DNA of 64,000 nt from Oscillibacter sp. UBA6647 (GCA_002455655.1 DKLF01000097.1:1-64000); one strand, 5' to 3'. Shown: positions 42,421-51,613, counted from the first letter of the stretch. Notes: generated by a model from the letters alone, not told the origin. Translations and numbers: made by a program.

Positions 42421-42834
42421 ATGAACATTGCAATCATGTCCCATGACAACCGGAAGGACCTCATGGTTCAATTCTGCACGGCCTATGCCGGCATTCTCTC
42501 CCGGCATACGATTTTTGCCACCAACACCACGGGCCATATGGTGGCCGACGCCACAGGGCTGGACGTGCACTGCTTCCTCTCCTTCGCCCACGGCGGCTGC
42601 CAGCAGATTGGCGCCCGTATCGCCTATAACGAGATTGATCTGGTTTTGTTTTTTGACGATCCCAACAGCCCCAGCATGGCGGAGGACGTGACCTACATCT
42701 CCCGTCTGTGCGACCAGAACAACATTCCCTACGCCAGCAACATCGCCACGGCGGAGCTGCTGATTCTGGGTCTGGCCCGGGGCGATCTGGACTGGCGGGA
42801 CATTGTCAATCCCAAAACCCATCCCCAGGTCTGA
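42421..42834 (+). CDS. mgsA: Methylglyoxal synthase-like protein lacking the catalytic Asp
   Basis: A 137-residue protein of the MGS fold, clearly related to MgsA: IAIMSHDNRKDLMVQFC, ATNTTG, LSFAHGGCQQIGARIA, FFDDP and NIPYASNIATAELLI. In MgsA the GGDQQ Asp (Asp71 of E. coli) is the catalytic base; here that position is Cys60 (GGCQQ). The His of the VPHDPD loop is also absent (DPNSPSMAED). Asp80 and Asp89 align with the other active-site acids. Normal MgsA turns dihydroxyacetone phosphate into methylglyoxal. This copy may be inactive, altered or regulatory. The DNA is clean, so a sequencing slip is unlikely to be the only cause. Confidence 0.82.
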   Translation: MNIAIMSHDNRKDLMVQFCTAYAGILSRHTIFATNTTGHMVADATGLDVHCFLSFAHGGCQQIGARIAYNEIDLVLFFDDPNSPSMAEDVTYISRLCDQNNIPYASNIATAELLILGLARGDLDWRDIVNPKTHPQV

Positions 42835-42837
42835 GAG

Positions 42838-42972
42838 CGTTCCGGGCAGGCTTTCCTGCCCCACGGACGGAAGCCAACGGGAACGAGGAGAATCTCCCCC
42901 TCCCGCATTTGGGTGCGCCGCGAAGCGTTTTCCGCTCTCGTCCCAAACCCACGGGGCGGGAGCGCCTTTTTA
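42838..42972 (+). promoter_or_regulatory. T-box-like attenuator leader of hisS
   Basis: Two hairpins (42838-42870 and about 42878-42906) precede TTTGGGTGCGCCGCG, which resembles the T-box AGGGTGGNACCGCG with a shortened bulge. TTTGGG (42909-42914) can pair with CCCAAA (42942-42947), or CTCTCGTCCC can instead pair with GGGGCGGGAG to form a terminator ending in CCTTTTT at 42965-42971. The two folds exclude each other. The leader is too short for a full T-box Stem I. Confidence 0.5.
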
Positions 42973-43017
42973 TCCCTGACGGTTCAATTAAATTACAGGA
43001 TAAAGGAGTCTTTTGTC

Positions 43018-44373
43018 ATGGCTGTTTTAAAACCGCGTACACTCTCCGGCTTTATGGAGCTGCTCCCCGCGCCCCAGCAGCAGATGGAGCGCATTATGGA
43101 GGTCATCCGCCAATCCTTTTCCCTCTACGGGTTTACCCCGCTGGATACCCCCATTATCGAGGCCAGCGAAGTCTTGCTTGCCAAGGGCGGCGGCGAAACG
43201 GAAAAGCAGATTTACCGTTTTACCAAGGGCGACGCGGATTTAAGCCTCCGCTTTGACCTGACGGTCCCCCTTGCCAAGTACGTGGCCATGCATTACAGCG
43301 AGCTGAGCTTCCCCTTCCGCCGGTTCCAGATCGGCAAGGTCTACCGGGGCGAGCGGGCCCAGCGGGGCCGCTTTAGGGAGTTTTATCAGGCGGATATCGA
43401 CGTGATTGGCGACGGGAAGCTGTCCCCCATCAACGACGCGGAAATTCCCGCTATTATTTACCGGGTCTTTTCCACCTTGGGGCTGAACCGGTTTCAGATT
43501 CGCGTGAACAACCGCAAGATTCTGGGCGGGTTTTACGCCATGCTGGGCCTTTCCGAGCTTTCCGGCGAGGTGATGCGGACTGTGGACAAGCTGGAAAAAA
43601 TCGGCCAGACCACAGTGCGGGGAATTTTGGTGGACGATCTGGGAATCCCTGCGGAAAAAGCAGATGAGATTTTGAAGTTTATCGCCATCTCCGGCGGCAG
43701 CAAGGCCATTCTGGCCGCGCTGGAAGGCTATCGTGGCCGGAATCCGCTGTTTGACGAGGGACTGGACGAGCTTTCCCTTGTCGTAAACTATCTCGATTCT
43801 TTCGGCGTCCCCAGTGACAATTTTGTGGTGGATCTGACCATCGCCCGGGGACTGGACTACTACACCGGCACGGTGTATGAAACCGCGCTGCTGGATCACC
43901 CGGAGGTAGGCTCCGTCTGCTCCGGCGGTCGATATGACAATCTGGCGGAATATTACACGGAAAAGGAGCTTCCGGGCGTGGGCATCTCCATCGGCCTGAC
44001 CCGCCTGTTCTACGTGCTGGGAGAGCAGGGAATGCTGAACCCCGACCTGCTCACCGCTCCCACCGACGTGCTGATCCTCCCCATGACGGAGGATTTGGGT
44101 CCCGCCATCTCCTTTGCGACGCTTCTGCGTCAGGACGGTATCCGGGCCCAGCTCCACTGCGAGGATAAAAAGTTTAAGGCGAAAATGTCCTATGCCGACA
44201 AGCTGCGCATTCCCTACGTGGTCTTTTTGGGCGAGGATGAGGTGAACTCCGGCGTGGTCGCCTGCAAGGACATGTTCACCGGCGAGCAGACCAAGCTGGA
44301 TGCGGCTGCCACCGCCGCCCTCATTAAGTCTGGCCTTGCGGAGAAGAACAAGGGCTCCGTCATTTTGGGATGA
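43018..44373 (+). CDS. hisS: Histidyl-tRNA synthetase
   Basis: A 451-residue class II synthetase: motif 1 and the TPIIEASEVLL region, motif 2 (FRRFQIGKVYRGERAQRGRFREFYQADID), the HisA motif ARGLDYYTGTVYE near 278-290, SGGRYDNL, and a C-terminal anticodon domain. It charges tRNA-His. The start ATG at 43018 follows AAAGGAG after an attenuator-like leader. The stop overlaps the next gene by four bases. Confidence 0.95.
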   Translation: MAVLKPRTLSGFMELLPAPQQQMERIMEVIRQSFSLYGFTPLDTPIIEASEVLLAKGGGETEKQIYRFTKGDADLSLRFDLTVPLAKYVAMHYSELSFPFRRFQIGKVYRGERAQRGRFREFYQADIDVIGDGKLSPINDAEIPAIIYRVFSTLGLNRFQIRVNNRKILGGFYAMLGLSELSGEVMRTVDKLEKIGQTTVRGILVDDLGIPAEKADEILKFIAISGGSKAILAALEGYRGRNPLFDEGLDELSLVVNYLDSFGVPSDNFVVDLTIARGLDYYTGTVYETALLDHPEVGSVCSGGRYDNLAEYYTEKELPGVGISIGLTRLFYVLGEQGMLNPDLLTAPTDVLILPMTEDLGPAISFATLLRQDGIRAQLHCEDKKFKAKMSYADKLRIPYVVFLGEDEVNSGVVACKDMFTGEQTKLDAAATAALIKSGLAEKNKGSVILG

Positions 44374-44939
44374 TCGCCGGAGAAAAAGCGGGTGCGAAAA
44401 AACGCCGCTTGTGGAAAACCCTCCTGATTTTCTGTTTTCTGCTTTTGATCGGGAGCGGGCTGTGGTATGCCCGTCCCGTGGGGCTTGAAACCCTTTACCC
44501 CGGCATGGAGCCGGATATCTTTGACATTTCTATAAGCCGCTCTTACGAGGTCCGGGACTACCAGCCCCGAAACTTACGTATTGCCACCGGGGAGCCCGGC
44601 TTTGACGAACTGCTATCCAAGTGGAAGGCGCTTCGCTTTCGTAGGCCTCTCACCAATCTCGTGCTTCAGGCCATTCCCCCACTGGCAAACGGCCCCTCCG
44701 GGCCCAAGCCGCTGGAGGAGGGCATGGTGCATACCATGGATATCCTCGGTATTGTTCACGCTGACTCAGGGGAATGGAATGCGGCGGGACTGTTTTTCTG
44801 GATTGACGAGTGGTCCTACGCAGGCGAAACCCTGTGGGGCGGAGCTGTCAACCTTCCTCTTAAGCTGTCCCACGGTGGAGAGATCGGACAAATGCTAGGC
44901 GAGAGACTATGGGACGCTTCCATGCCCGTCGATTCCTGA
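44370..44939 (+). CDS. Unknown single-span membrane protein between hisS and aspS
   Basis: A 189-residue protein with a basic head (GEKAGAKKRRLWK), one membrane helix (about 17-34, TLLIFCFLLLIGSGLWYA) and a 150-residue extracellular domain without cysteines. It resembles no family I know. It starts in the ATGA overlap with hisS and so is translated with it, 82 bases ahead of aspS. Its composition is like that of its neighbours, so it is unlikely to be recent foreign DNA. Confidence 0.75.
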   Translation: MIAGEKAGAKKRRLWKTLLIFCFLLLIGSGLWYARPVGLETLYPGMEPDIFDISISRSYEVRDYQPRNLRIATGEPGFDELLSKWKALRFRRPLTNLVLQAIPPLANGPSGPKPLEEGMVHTMDILGIVHADSGEWNAAGLFFWIDEWSYAGETLWGGAVNLPLKLSHGGEIGQMLGERLWDASMPVDS

Positions 44940-45021
44940 TTGCAATTAATCCGCAAAAAAATACAGTTTGTATTTGGTTTTACCCGTTTTCCATTTCACA
45001 TATAGAAAGGAAATCACCATC

Positions 45022-46797
45022 ATGACACAATCGAGAACCCATGCCTGCGGAGAGCTGCGGCTTGCCGACGCGGGCAAGTCCGTCACCATCGTGGGATGGC
45101 TGGAAAATGTCCGGGAGGTGGGCGCGGAGCTGGCCTTTGCCGTCATCCGGGATTTTTACGGCACCACGCAGGTGGTGGCCGAGACTTCCGAAGACGTGAA
45201 AACCCTCAAGGGCATCAATAAAGAGTCCACCGTCTCCGTCTCCGGCGTTGTCCGGGAGCGAGCATCTAAAAATGCCAATCTGCCCACCGGCGAGGTGGAG
45301 ATTGTCCCCTCCTCCATCGAAGTTTTAGGTCGCTGCCGCCACAACGAGCTGCCCTTCCCCATCAACCGCAGCCGCGAAGCCGACGAAGCCACCCGCCTGA
45401 AATACCGGTATCTTGACCTGCGCAATCCCGACGTGAAAAAAAACATTCTTCTGCGGTGCAATGTGGTGTCGGCCCTGCGCCAGTCCATGACGGAGCACGG
45501 CTTTTTGGAAATCACCACCCCCATTCTCACCGCCTCCTCCCCCGAAGGGGCCAGAGACTATCTGGTGCCCGCCCGAAACCACCCCGGCAAGTTTTACGCC
45601 CTGCCTCAAGCCCCCCAGCAGTTTAAGCAGCTTTTGATGACCTCCGGCTTTGACCGTTATTTCCAGATCGCCCCCTGCTTCCGGGACGAGGACGCCCGGG
45701 CGGACCGCTCTCCCGGCGAGTTTTATCAGCTTGACATGGAGATGGCGTTCGCGTCTCAGGAGGATGTGTTTGCCGTTCTGGAGGACGTGCTGCCCCCCAT
45801 CTTTGCTAAGTTTGGCGCGTATGACCGGGCCAGCAGCGCACCCTTTACCCGGATTCCCTATGCAAAGGCCATGGAGCAATACGGCTCCGACAAGCCCGAC
45901 CTGCGGATTGATCTGACGGTGCAGGACGCGACAGACGTTCTCTCCGGCTGCGGATTTGAGCCGTTTGCGGGGAACACCGTGAAGGCCGTGGTGGTTTCCG
46001 AGTTTAACGAGACACGAAAGTTTATCGACAAAACTCTTGCCGACGTGGAAATCCAGTCCGGGAACAAGGCCTATTGGTTCCGGCTGGACGAAAACGGCGA
46101 GGCAGTGGGCGGCATTGCCAAGTTCGTGTCCCCGGTAAAGGACGCGGTAGTAAGCGCCTTGGGTCTGAAGGCGGGAGATTTCGTGGCCCTGTCCGCAGGC
46201 GCGCTTTCCGCCGCCCAGAAAACGGCCGGTGTGCTGGTGAAGACGCTGGGTGCGGCGGTTCCCGGTCACATGGACAAGGAACAGTATTCCTTCTGCTGGA
46301 TTGTGGATTTCCCCATGTACGAAACAGGCGAAGAATCAGGCGAGCTGGAATTCTGCCACAACCCGTTCTCCATGCCCTCCGGAGGGCTTTCCACCCTGCT
46401 CAAGGCAGAGGCCGGAGAAATTGATCCCCTGAGCATCACCGCCGACCAGTATGATCTGGTGTGCAACGGCGTGGAGCTTTCCTCCGGCGCGGTGAGAAAC
46501 CACGACCCGGAGATTATGGTAAAGGCCTTTGAGCTGGTGCGGCTGGGCGAAGAGGACGTGAAGGCCAAATTCCCCGCCATGTACAACGCCTTTACCTATG
46601 GCGCACCCCCTCACGCGGGCATTGCCCCCGGCGTGGACCGGATGGTCATGCTGTTGGCGGGAGAGGACTCCATCCGGGAGATTATCCCCTTCCCCATGAA
46701 CAAAAACGCGCAGGACGTGATGATGGACGCCCCCGGCGTTGTCACCCAAAAGCAGTTGGACGAGCTGCACATTGCTTTAGTGAAGCCGGAGGAATAA
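45022..46797 (+). CDS. aspS: Aspartyl-tRNA synthetase
   Basis: A 591-residue bacterial AspRS: OB-fold anticodon domain (VTIVGWLENVREVG), class II core with motif 2 (CFRDEDARADRSPGEFYQLDMEM), the bacterial GAD insertion (about 280-420), and motif 3 (GIAPGVDRMVMLL) followed by NKNAQDVMMDAP. It charges tRNA-Asp, possibly also tRNA-Asn if the organism uses the amidotransferase route. The ATG at 45022 follows AGAAAGG. It forms the common hisS-aspS pair, here split by one membrane protein gene. Confidence 0.96.
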   Translation: MTQSRTHACGELRLADAGKSVTIVGWLENVREVGAELAFAVIRDFYGTTQVVAETSEDVKTLKGINKESTVSVSGVVRERASKNANLPTGEVEIVPSSIEVLGRCRHNELPFPINRSREADEATRLKYRYLDLRNPDVKKNILLRCNVVSALRQSMTEHGFLEITTPILTASSPEGARDYLVPARNHPGKFYALPQAPQQFKQLLMTSGFDRYFQIAPCFRDEDARADRSPGEFYQLDMEMAFASQEDVFAVLEDVLPPIFAKFGAYDRASSAPFTRIPYAKAMEQYGSDKPDLRIDLTVQDATDVLSGCGFEPFAGNTVKAVVVSEFNETRKFIDKTLADVEIQSGNKAYWFRLDENGEAVGGIAKFVSPVKDAVVSALGLKAGDFVALSAGALSAAQKTAGVLVKTLGAAVPGHMDKEQYSFCWIVDFPMYETGEESGELEFCHNPFSMPSGGLSTLLKAEAGEIDPLSITADQYDLVCNGVELSSGAVRNHDPEIMVKAFELVRLGEEDVKAKFPAMYNAFTYGAPPHAGIAPGVDRMVMLLAGEDSIREIIPFPMNKNAQDVMMDAPGVVTQKQLDELHIALVKPEE

Positions 46798-46889
46798 ATT
46801 TTCGGCGCGATTTCCGCGCCCGCGGGTGAGATGGGTGCATCTCCCTTCGGGAAGGGGCGCGCTTGCGGGATTACCGCAAAGGAGGATTT

Positions 46890-48074
46890 ATGAAACGCTT
46901 GCTGTGCTCTTTGCTGGCCGCATCCAGCCTGTTTACCATGACCGCCTGCGGTGGTCCGTCTCCCAGCACATCTCTCCCGGACCCGGCCCACTCCGCCGGG
47001 TCCGGGTCCGGCTCCGCATCCGAGGAACCAACGCCCCCGCTTGTGGACGAAAAAAAGACGCAGATAGACGCCCTGCTGACCCAGATGACCATTGAGGAAA
47101 AGGTGGGCCAGTTGTTTTTTGCCCGGGTCCCGGAGACAGACGCAGCGGCGGACGTGGCCAATTACCATCTGGGCGGCTATATCCTCTTTGGGCGGGATAC
47201 GAAAGACAAGACCGCCAACGACCTGATTCAGACCATCAACAGCTATCAGGAGGCGGCAAGCATTCCCCTGCTCATTGGCGTGGACGAGGAGGGCGGAAGC
47301 GTGGTGCGGGTTTCCTCGAATCCCCATCTTCGGGCAAGAAAATTCTCCTCGCCCCAGCAGCTATACGCCGCCGGGGGCATGGATGCGATTATTCAGGATA
47401 CTCATGAAAAAGACGTGCTTCTAAAAGCGTTGGGCTTTAACGTGAATCTGGCCCCGGTGGCAGACGTATCCACCAATTCCGGCGACTTTATCTATGACCG
47501 CTCCTTCGGACAGGACGCGGTATCCACGGCGGAGTATGTCCGCGCCGTGGTGGGCCAGATGCGGAAAGACGGCATGGGCAGCGTTTTGAAGCATTTTCCC
47601 GGCTACGGAAACAATGTGGATACCCACACCGGCATTGCCATAGACAAACGACCCTTGGAAACCTTTGAAAACTCGGACTTTCTTCCCTTTACCGCAGGCT
47701 TGCAGGGCGGCGCAACGCTGAGCGCGGTGCTCGTCTCTCACAACATCGTCAACTGCATGGACCCGAACCTGCCCGCTTCCCTTTCCCCCGCCGTCCATGA
47801 AACGCTTCGGAATCTGATGGCCGAGACGGGGTTTGAAAACACCGTAGTTATGACCGACGATCTGGTGATGGACGCTGTGAAAGCCTATGCGGAGAACGGC
47901 AGCGCGGCTGTCATGGCGCTTCAGGCGGGAAACGATTTGCTCATCGCCACGGATTATCGCGCGCAGATTCCTCAGGTCCTTGCCGCCGCTGCGGACGGGA
48001 CGCTGGATGAACCCACCATCAACCTGCTTTGTACGCAGGTGCTCCAGTGGAAACAGGCGCTGGGGCTGATCTAA
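46890..48074 (+). CDS. GH3 family lipoprotein (NagZ-like beta-N-acetylhexosaminidase)
   Basis: A 394-residue exported lipoprotein: signal peptide and lipobox (SLFTMTAC, Cys near 22), a Ser/Gly/Pro-rich linker, then a single-domain GH3 barrel. It shows LIGVDEEGGSVVR, the KHFPGYG motif, the Asp-Thr-His acid/base dyad at 244-246 and TDDL with candidate nucleophile Asp323. That His dyad is the mark of NagZ-type enzymes, which remove N-acetylglucosamine from muropeptides. ATG at 46890 follows AAAGGAGG. The 92-base gap after aspS has a GGCGCG/CGCGCC hairpin without a T run. Confidence 0.9.
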   Translation: MKRLLCSLLAASSLFTMTACGGPSPSTSLPDPAHSAGSGSGSASEEPTPPLVDEKKTQIDALLTQMTIEEKVGQLFFARVPETDAAADVANYHLGGYILFGRDTKDKTANDLIQTINSYQEAASIPLLIGVDEEGGSVVRVSSNPHLRARKFSSPQQLYAAGGMDAIIQDTHEKDVLLKALGFNVNLAPVADVSTNSGDFIYDRSFGQDAVSTAEYVRAVVGQMRKDGMGSVLKHFPGYGNNVDTHTGIAIDKRPLETFENSDFLPFTAGLQGGATLSAVLVSHNIVNCMDPNLPASLSPAVHETLRNLMAETGFENTVVMTDDLVMDAVKAYAENGSAAVMALQAGNDLLIATDYRAQIPQVLAAAADGTLDEPTINLLCTQVLQWKQALGLI

Positions 48075-48109
48075 GAAATTATTTTTGGATTGTGTCTGTC
48101 TTGAAAGCA

Positions 48110-48143
48110 GGGCCGCCCGGTTTTGAAAGGCCGGGCGGCCCTT
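48110..48143. terminator. GC-rich hairpin between the GH3 and AlaX genes
   Basis: GGGCCGCCCGG and CCGGGCGGCCC pair perfectly around a 10-base loop, followed only by TT, so termination would be weak. Confidence 0.45.
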
Positions 48144-48246
48144 CCGGTAAAAGAATGGACTTTGATAAACGCATCGCAAAAGCGCCGCGACCGGTTCGGT
48201 CCGGAGATCAGCGGCGTTGTTTTCGCGCAGAAAGGAAGTTTTCCAC

Positions 48247-49401
48247 ATGGAAACTGAAAAGCTTTATTACGCCGACCCTTTTTTAAAAGAGTTTACCGCC
48301 AAGGTTCTCACCTGTGAAGCGGCGGAAACCGGCTGGGAAGTGGTTTTGGACCAGACTGCCTTCTATCCAGAGGGGGGCGGTCAGCCTGCCGACCATGGGA
48401 CGCTGGGCGGCGTGAATGTTCTGGATGTTTACGAAAAAGACGGCGTTGTTTTCCACATTTGTGAAAACCCCGTGGAAATTGGGGAAACCGTAACAGGTCA
48501 ACTGGATTGGGCCCGCCGGTTCGACCATATGCAGCAGCACTCCGGCGAGCACATTTTAAGCGGTATTCTCTGTAAAACTCACCACTGTGACAACGTGGGC
48601 TTTCACATGGGGGCCGACACCGTCACCATCGACTATAACGCCGACATTTCGTGGGAACAGGCGCTGGAAGCGGAGCGCCGCGCCAATGAATACATCTGGG
48701 CGGATGTCCCCATTGATATTTCCTTCCCCACCCCGGAGGAATTGAAGTCCATTGACTACCGCTCCAAAAAGGAGCTAACAGGACAGGTGCGCATTGTGGC
48801 CTTTCCCGGCGCGGACTGCTGCGCCTGCTGCGGCACGCATGTGCTTCGGTCCGGGCAGGTGGGACTTGTAAAAATTCTTTCCTGCCAGAAATTTCGGGAG
48901 GGTGTCCGGCTGGAAATCCTCTGCGGAGGCAGGGCCTTTGCCCTGCTTTCTGCCACATGGGAACAGAGCCGGGCAGTGGGCCGCCGTCTCAGCGTGAAGC
49001 CGCAGGACGCCGCCGAGGCGGTGGAGCGGCTGGAGACGGAGCTGAACGCTGCCAAGGCAGGGCTTACCCGGCTGGAGGATGCGCTTTTCGAGCGCATTGC
49101 CGCACAGGAGACAGGCCGGGGCAACACGCTTCTTTTTCAGCCGCCCCTGCGCCCGGACGGGGCGCGGAAGCTGGCGGACGCGGTGAGCCGCACCTGCGGC
49201 GGGCTTGCCGCCGTGTTTGCGGGAGAGGGCGAGCAGTATCAATATGCCCTCCTCCGGGCTGATGGCAAAGATATCGGCCCTCTGGTAAAGACGATGAACG
49301 CCGCGCTCCACGGACGGGGCGGCGGGCGCAACGGTTTTGCTCAAGGCTCTGTTCAGGCCAAGCAAGCGGAAATTGAAGCATTCTTTAAAACCGCTTTCTG
49401 A
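48247..49401 (+). CDS. AlaX-type alanyl-tRNA editing protein with DHHA1 domain
   Basis: A 384-residue protein made of the second half of alanyl-tRNA synthetase without the aminoacylation core. The editing domain has FYPEGGGQPADHG, HMQQHSGEHIL (zinc/active-site His pair) and CCACCGTHV (zinc Cys-Cys-His), then a coiled segment (about 265-300) and a DHHA1 domain to the end. It should hydrolyse Ser- or Gly-tRNA-Ala in trans. The ATG at 48247 follows AAAGGAAG. The SGEH and CxxCxGTH motifs are complete, so it is likely active. Confidence 0.9.
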   Translation: METEKLYYADPFLKEFTAKVLTCEAAETGWEVVLDQTAFYPEGGGQPADHGTLGGVNVLDVYEKDGVVFHICENPVEIGETVTGQLDWARRFDHMQQHSGEHILSGILCKTHHCDNVGFHMGADTVTIDYNADISWEQALEAERRANEYIWADVPIDISFPTPEELKSIDYRSKKELTGQVRIVAFPGADCCACCGTHVLRSGQVGLVKILSCQKFREGVRLEILCGGRAFALLSATWEQSRAVGRRLSVKPQDAAEAVERLETELNAAKAGLTRLEDALFERIAAQETGRGNTLLFQPPLRPDGARKLADAVSRTCGGLAAVFAGEGEQYQYALLRADGKDIGPLVKTMNAALHGRGGGRNGFAQGSVQAKQAEIEAFFKTAF

Positions 49402-49525
49402 TGCGGAAGGTTTTCCACAACACAGTTTTGGGACTTCCAAGAAACCAATTTTTAGACTTGCAGTGCTTTAGGCCGCCAAAAATCTGACAGCCCACTGCGT
49501 ATGCCGTTATCGCACTTCATTAAAA

Positions 49526-49562
49526 AAATACCGTCACGCGCCATAGGCGTGTGACGGTATTT
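49526..49562 (-). terminator. Terminator after the LTA-synthase-like gene
   Basis: A 17-bp stem (arms carry ACCGTCACGCGCC / GGCGTGTGACGGT, one G-U) is followed on the minus strand by TTTTTTAAT. It lies between convergent genes and may act both ways. Bases 49402-49525 hold nothing I can identify. Confidence 0.88.
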
Positions 49563-49575
49563 CCTTTAACTCGCT

Positions 49576-51513
49576 TTAACTTCCAATGTTCCGGTTCATA
49601 GCAACGGTGGCATAGCGCTGTCCGTAATACGTATCATAAACAATGGCGCTGCGCAGATTCATCAGCTCTCTATCCTCGTCGCTCAACGCCGCGTCGGACT
49701 CGTTCCAATAGGGTACGCCCTTGCCCGTGACGCAGTACAAATCCGTATTCACCAGCAGGGCCTTGGACAACCGCTCCTGCATGGCCCAGTACCGATTTCG
49801 GGGCATATTTGCCGCATCCAGCACCGCCGGGCCAAGGGCCGTGAGTCCCGTGTCCTGCTTTGTCCCGGCAGGCTGCTTCAAAAGCGCCGCATCGTTGGCC
49901 CAGATGAGATAGTCGGTGGAGTACAGGTCCGCCACCTGCTCAATGCTCCAGCGGGAGCAATCGTTGCTCTCGCAAAGGCCCAGATGGCTGTAAACCGTGC
50001 CTCCGTCTGTCATAAATAGGTTGGGCCGGTGGTCGCCGAAAAAGACCACCACCGTAGGCTCCTCCCGCTCCCGCAAAGCGTCGGTCAACTCGCCCAGCGC
50101 CTGATCTGCCCGCGTCAGCCCTTCCAGCATCACCCGTGTAATCGCCAGATTTTCCTCGCTCAATTGGTCGCCGGAAACCTCCAGTTGACACTCGTAGCCA
50201 AACTTTTCTGGATCAAAGGGCTGGTGGTTCTCCATGGAAATGCCAAAGAGAAACGCCTTTTTTCCTTCTTCATTGGCAGCGTCCAGCCGGTTCAGCAGGG
50301 CTTGGGTAAACACATGGTCGCTGAGATAGTAGCCCCCGGCATAGGGACTTCCCTGAATGTTCAGGTCCAGTTCCTGCATCTGCTGGGAAAACAGCAGGCG
50401 GTTAAATCCCAGCTTGGGATACGTCACCGTGCGGTTATAAAGACTGTTGTTGTAGGCGTGAAGCATCTCCGTCTCATAGCCCGCCGACTGAAAGGACGTT
50501 GCCACGGAATCCAGAAGACTGTAATCCCCCTCATCCCGGAAGGAAATGTTGGTGCCTGGCTTCAAATCCTTTCCCGTCAGGCCGGTAAAAATGGACTGCT
50601 CGATATAGCCGGTGCCATAGCCCAGATAGCTGGAATAAAACCGCCCGGAAATCCCCTCCCCGCTCAGCCGGTGAAAGTTTTCCGCAGGGTCGCCGGAGAG
50701 GGTCAGCCCCGGCAGACGGGTCATATCGTAAAACGACTCGGAGAGAATAAAAATCACGTTGGGCTGCTCCCCAGTGGGCTTGTCCGTCCCGGAAGCGCCC
50801 AAAAGCTCGTCCAGCCGCTCCACCACCTGCTGCATATATTCCGGGCCATAGCCCTCCGGTTCCTGTCCCGCAAGTAAGCACATATCCCGCCAAAGGCCCA
50901 CGGTCAATCCGTAGTCCCGATAGGAGATTGCGGACATGATTCGATCTTGCGTATTCACGGAAAAAGTCCGTCCCAGCGCAGGCCCACCGGGGCCGATGAT
51001 CAGACCAAGCCCCAGAGACGCCACCACCGTGGCCAGCACAAACCGGGTGCGCCCGCTGCCAAGCGTCAGTCTTTTACCAACAAGAAACAAAAAGACAACC
51101 ACCAGCACCAACATCCCCACCGCGGCCCATCCCCGTCCGGGAACCTTCAGGTCGCCCGCCACGCCCATCACCTGATCCAACTGACCGATCATGCCGAAAT
51201 CCTCGGCCTCCAGCGGCGTGCCGTTGATGGCGAGCTTGAAATAGCTTACCAGCGCCAGCGTCACTCCCACTGCGGAAGAGGCCAGCGCCCCAACCCACAG
51301 CCGACCGGCTAAAAGGCCCAAAAGCAGCGCGCCGCCGCCGTAAAACACCGCCGTCAGGCAAAAGGGCGGCAGCGCCCCAAGGCACCAGTCCAGCGCCGCC
51401 TGCGCATCTCCCAGCGTAATCCACTGGATAGCAAAGGCCACCGCGCCGCCAAGCCCCAGCGCTTCCAGCAGCACCAGCGCGGACTTTCCGATTTTTAAAA
51501 GCGTCTGCTTCAA
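49576..51513 (-). CDS. LTA synthase family sulfatase-fold membrane protein
   Basis: A 645-residue protein with five membrane helices in the first 215 residues and an extracellular sulfatase-fold domain. Metal ligands and nucleophile are visible: ILSESFYD (Glu), Thr301 in GYGTGYIEQ, matching the catalytic Thr of LtaS, and FFGDHRPN (Asp-His). Enzymes of this group transfer glycerol-phosphate or other phospho-alcohol groups from lipids onto cell-surface polymers. The exact polymer in Oscillospiraceae is not known. It lies 100 bases behind glyS, separated by a terminator. Confidence 0.85.
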   Translation of the reverse strand: MKQTLLKIGKSALVLLEALGLGGAVAFAIQWITLGDAQAALDWCLGALPPFCLTAVFYGGGALLLGLLAGRLWVGALASSAVGVTLALVSYFKLAINGTPLEAEDFGMIGQLDQVMGVAGDLKVPGRGWAAVGMLVLVVVFLFLVGKRLTLGSGRTRFVLATVVASLGLGLIIGPGGPALGRTFSVNTQDRIMSAISYRDYGLTVGLWRDMCLLAGQEPEGYGPEYMQQVVERLDELLGASGTDKPTGEQPNVIFILSESFYDMTRLPGLTLSGDPAENFHRLSGEGISGRFYSSYLGYGTGYIEQSIFTGLTGKDLKPGTNISFRDEGDYSLLDSVATSFQSAGYETEMLHAYNNSLYNRTVTYPKLGFNRLLFSQQMQELDLNIQGSPYAGGYYLSDHVFTQALLNRLDAANEEGKKAFLFGISMENHQPFDPEKFGYECQLEVSGDQLSEENLAITRVMLEGLTRADQALGELTDALREREEPTVVVFFGDHRPNLFMTDGGTVYSHLGLCESNDCSRWSIEQVADLYSTDYLIWANDAALLKQPAGTKQDTGLTALGPAVLDAANMPRNRYWAMQERLSKALLVNTDLYCVTGKGVPYWNESDAALSDEDRELMNLRSAIVYDTYYGQRYATVAMNRNIGS

Positions 51514-51535
51514 TGTACTTCCTCGCTTTCAGGGG

Positions 51536-51565
51536 AAAACGGGACACGGCAATCTCCGTGTCCCG
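51536..51565 (-). terminator. Terminator after glyS
   Basis: CGGGACACGG and CCGTGTCCCG arms with a six-base loop; on the minus strand they are followed by TTTTCCCC. Confidence 0.7.
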
Positions 51566-51613
51566 CTTTTCGCTTTTTCAGGGCACTCCGCGCAGAAGAG
51601 AGCGCAAAGACGA

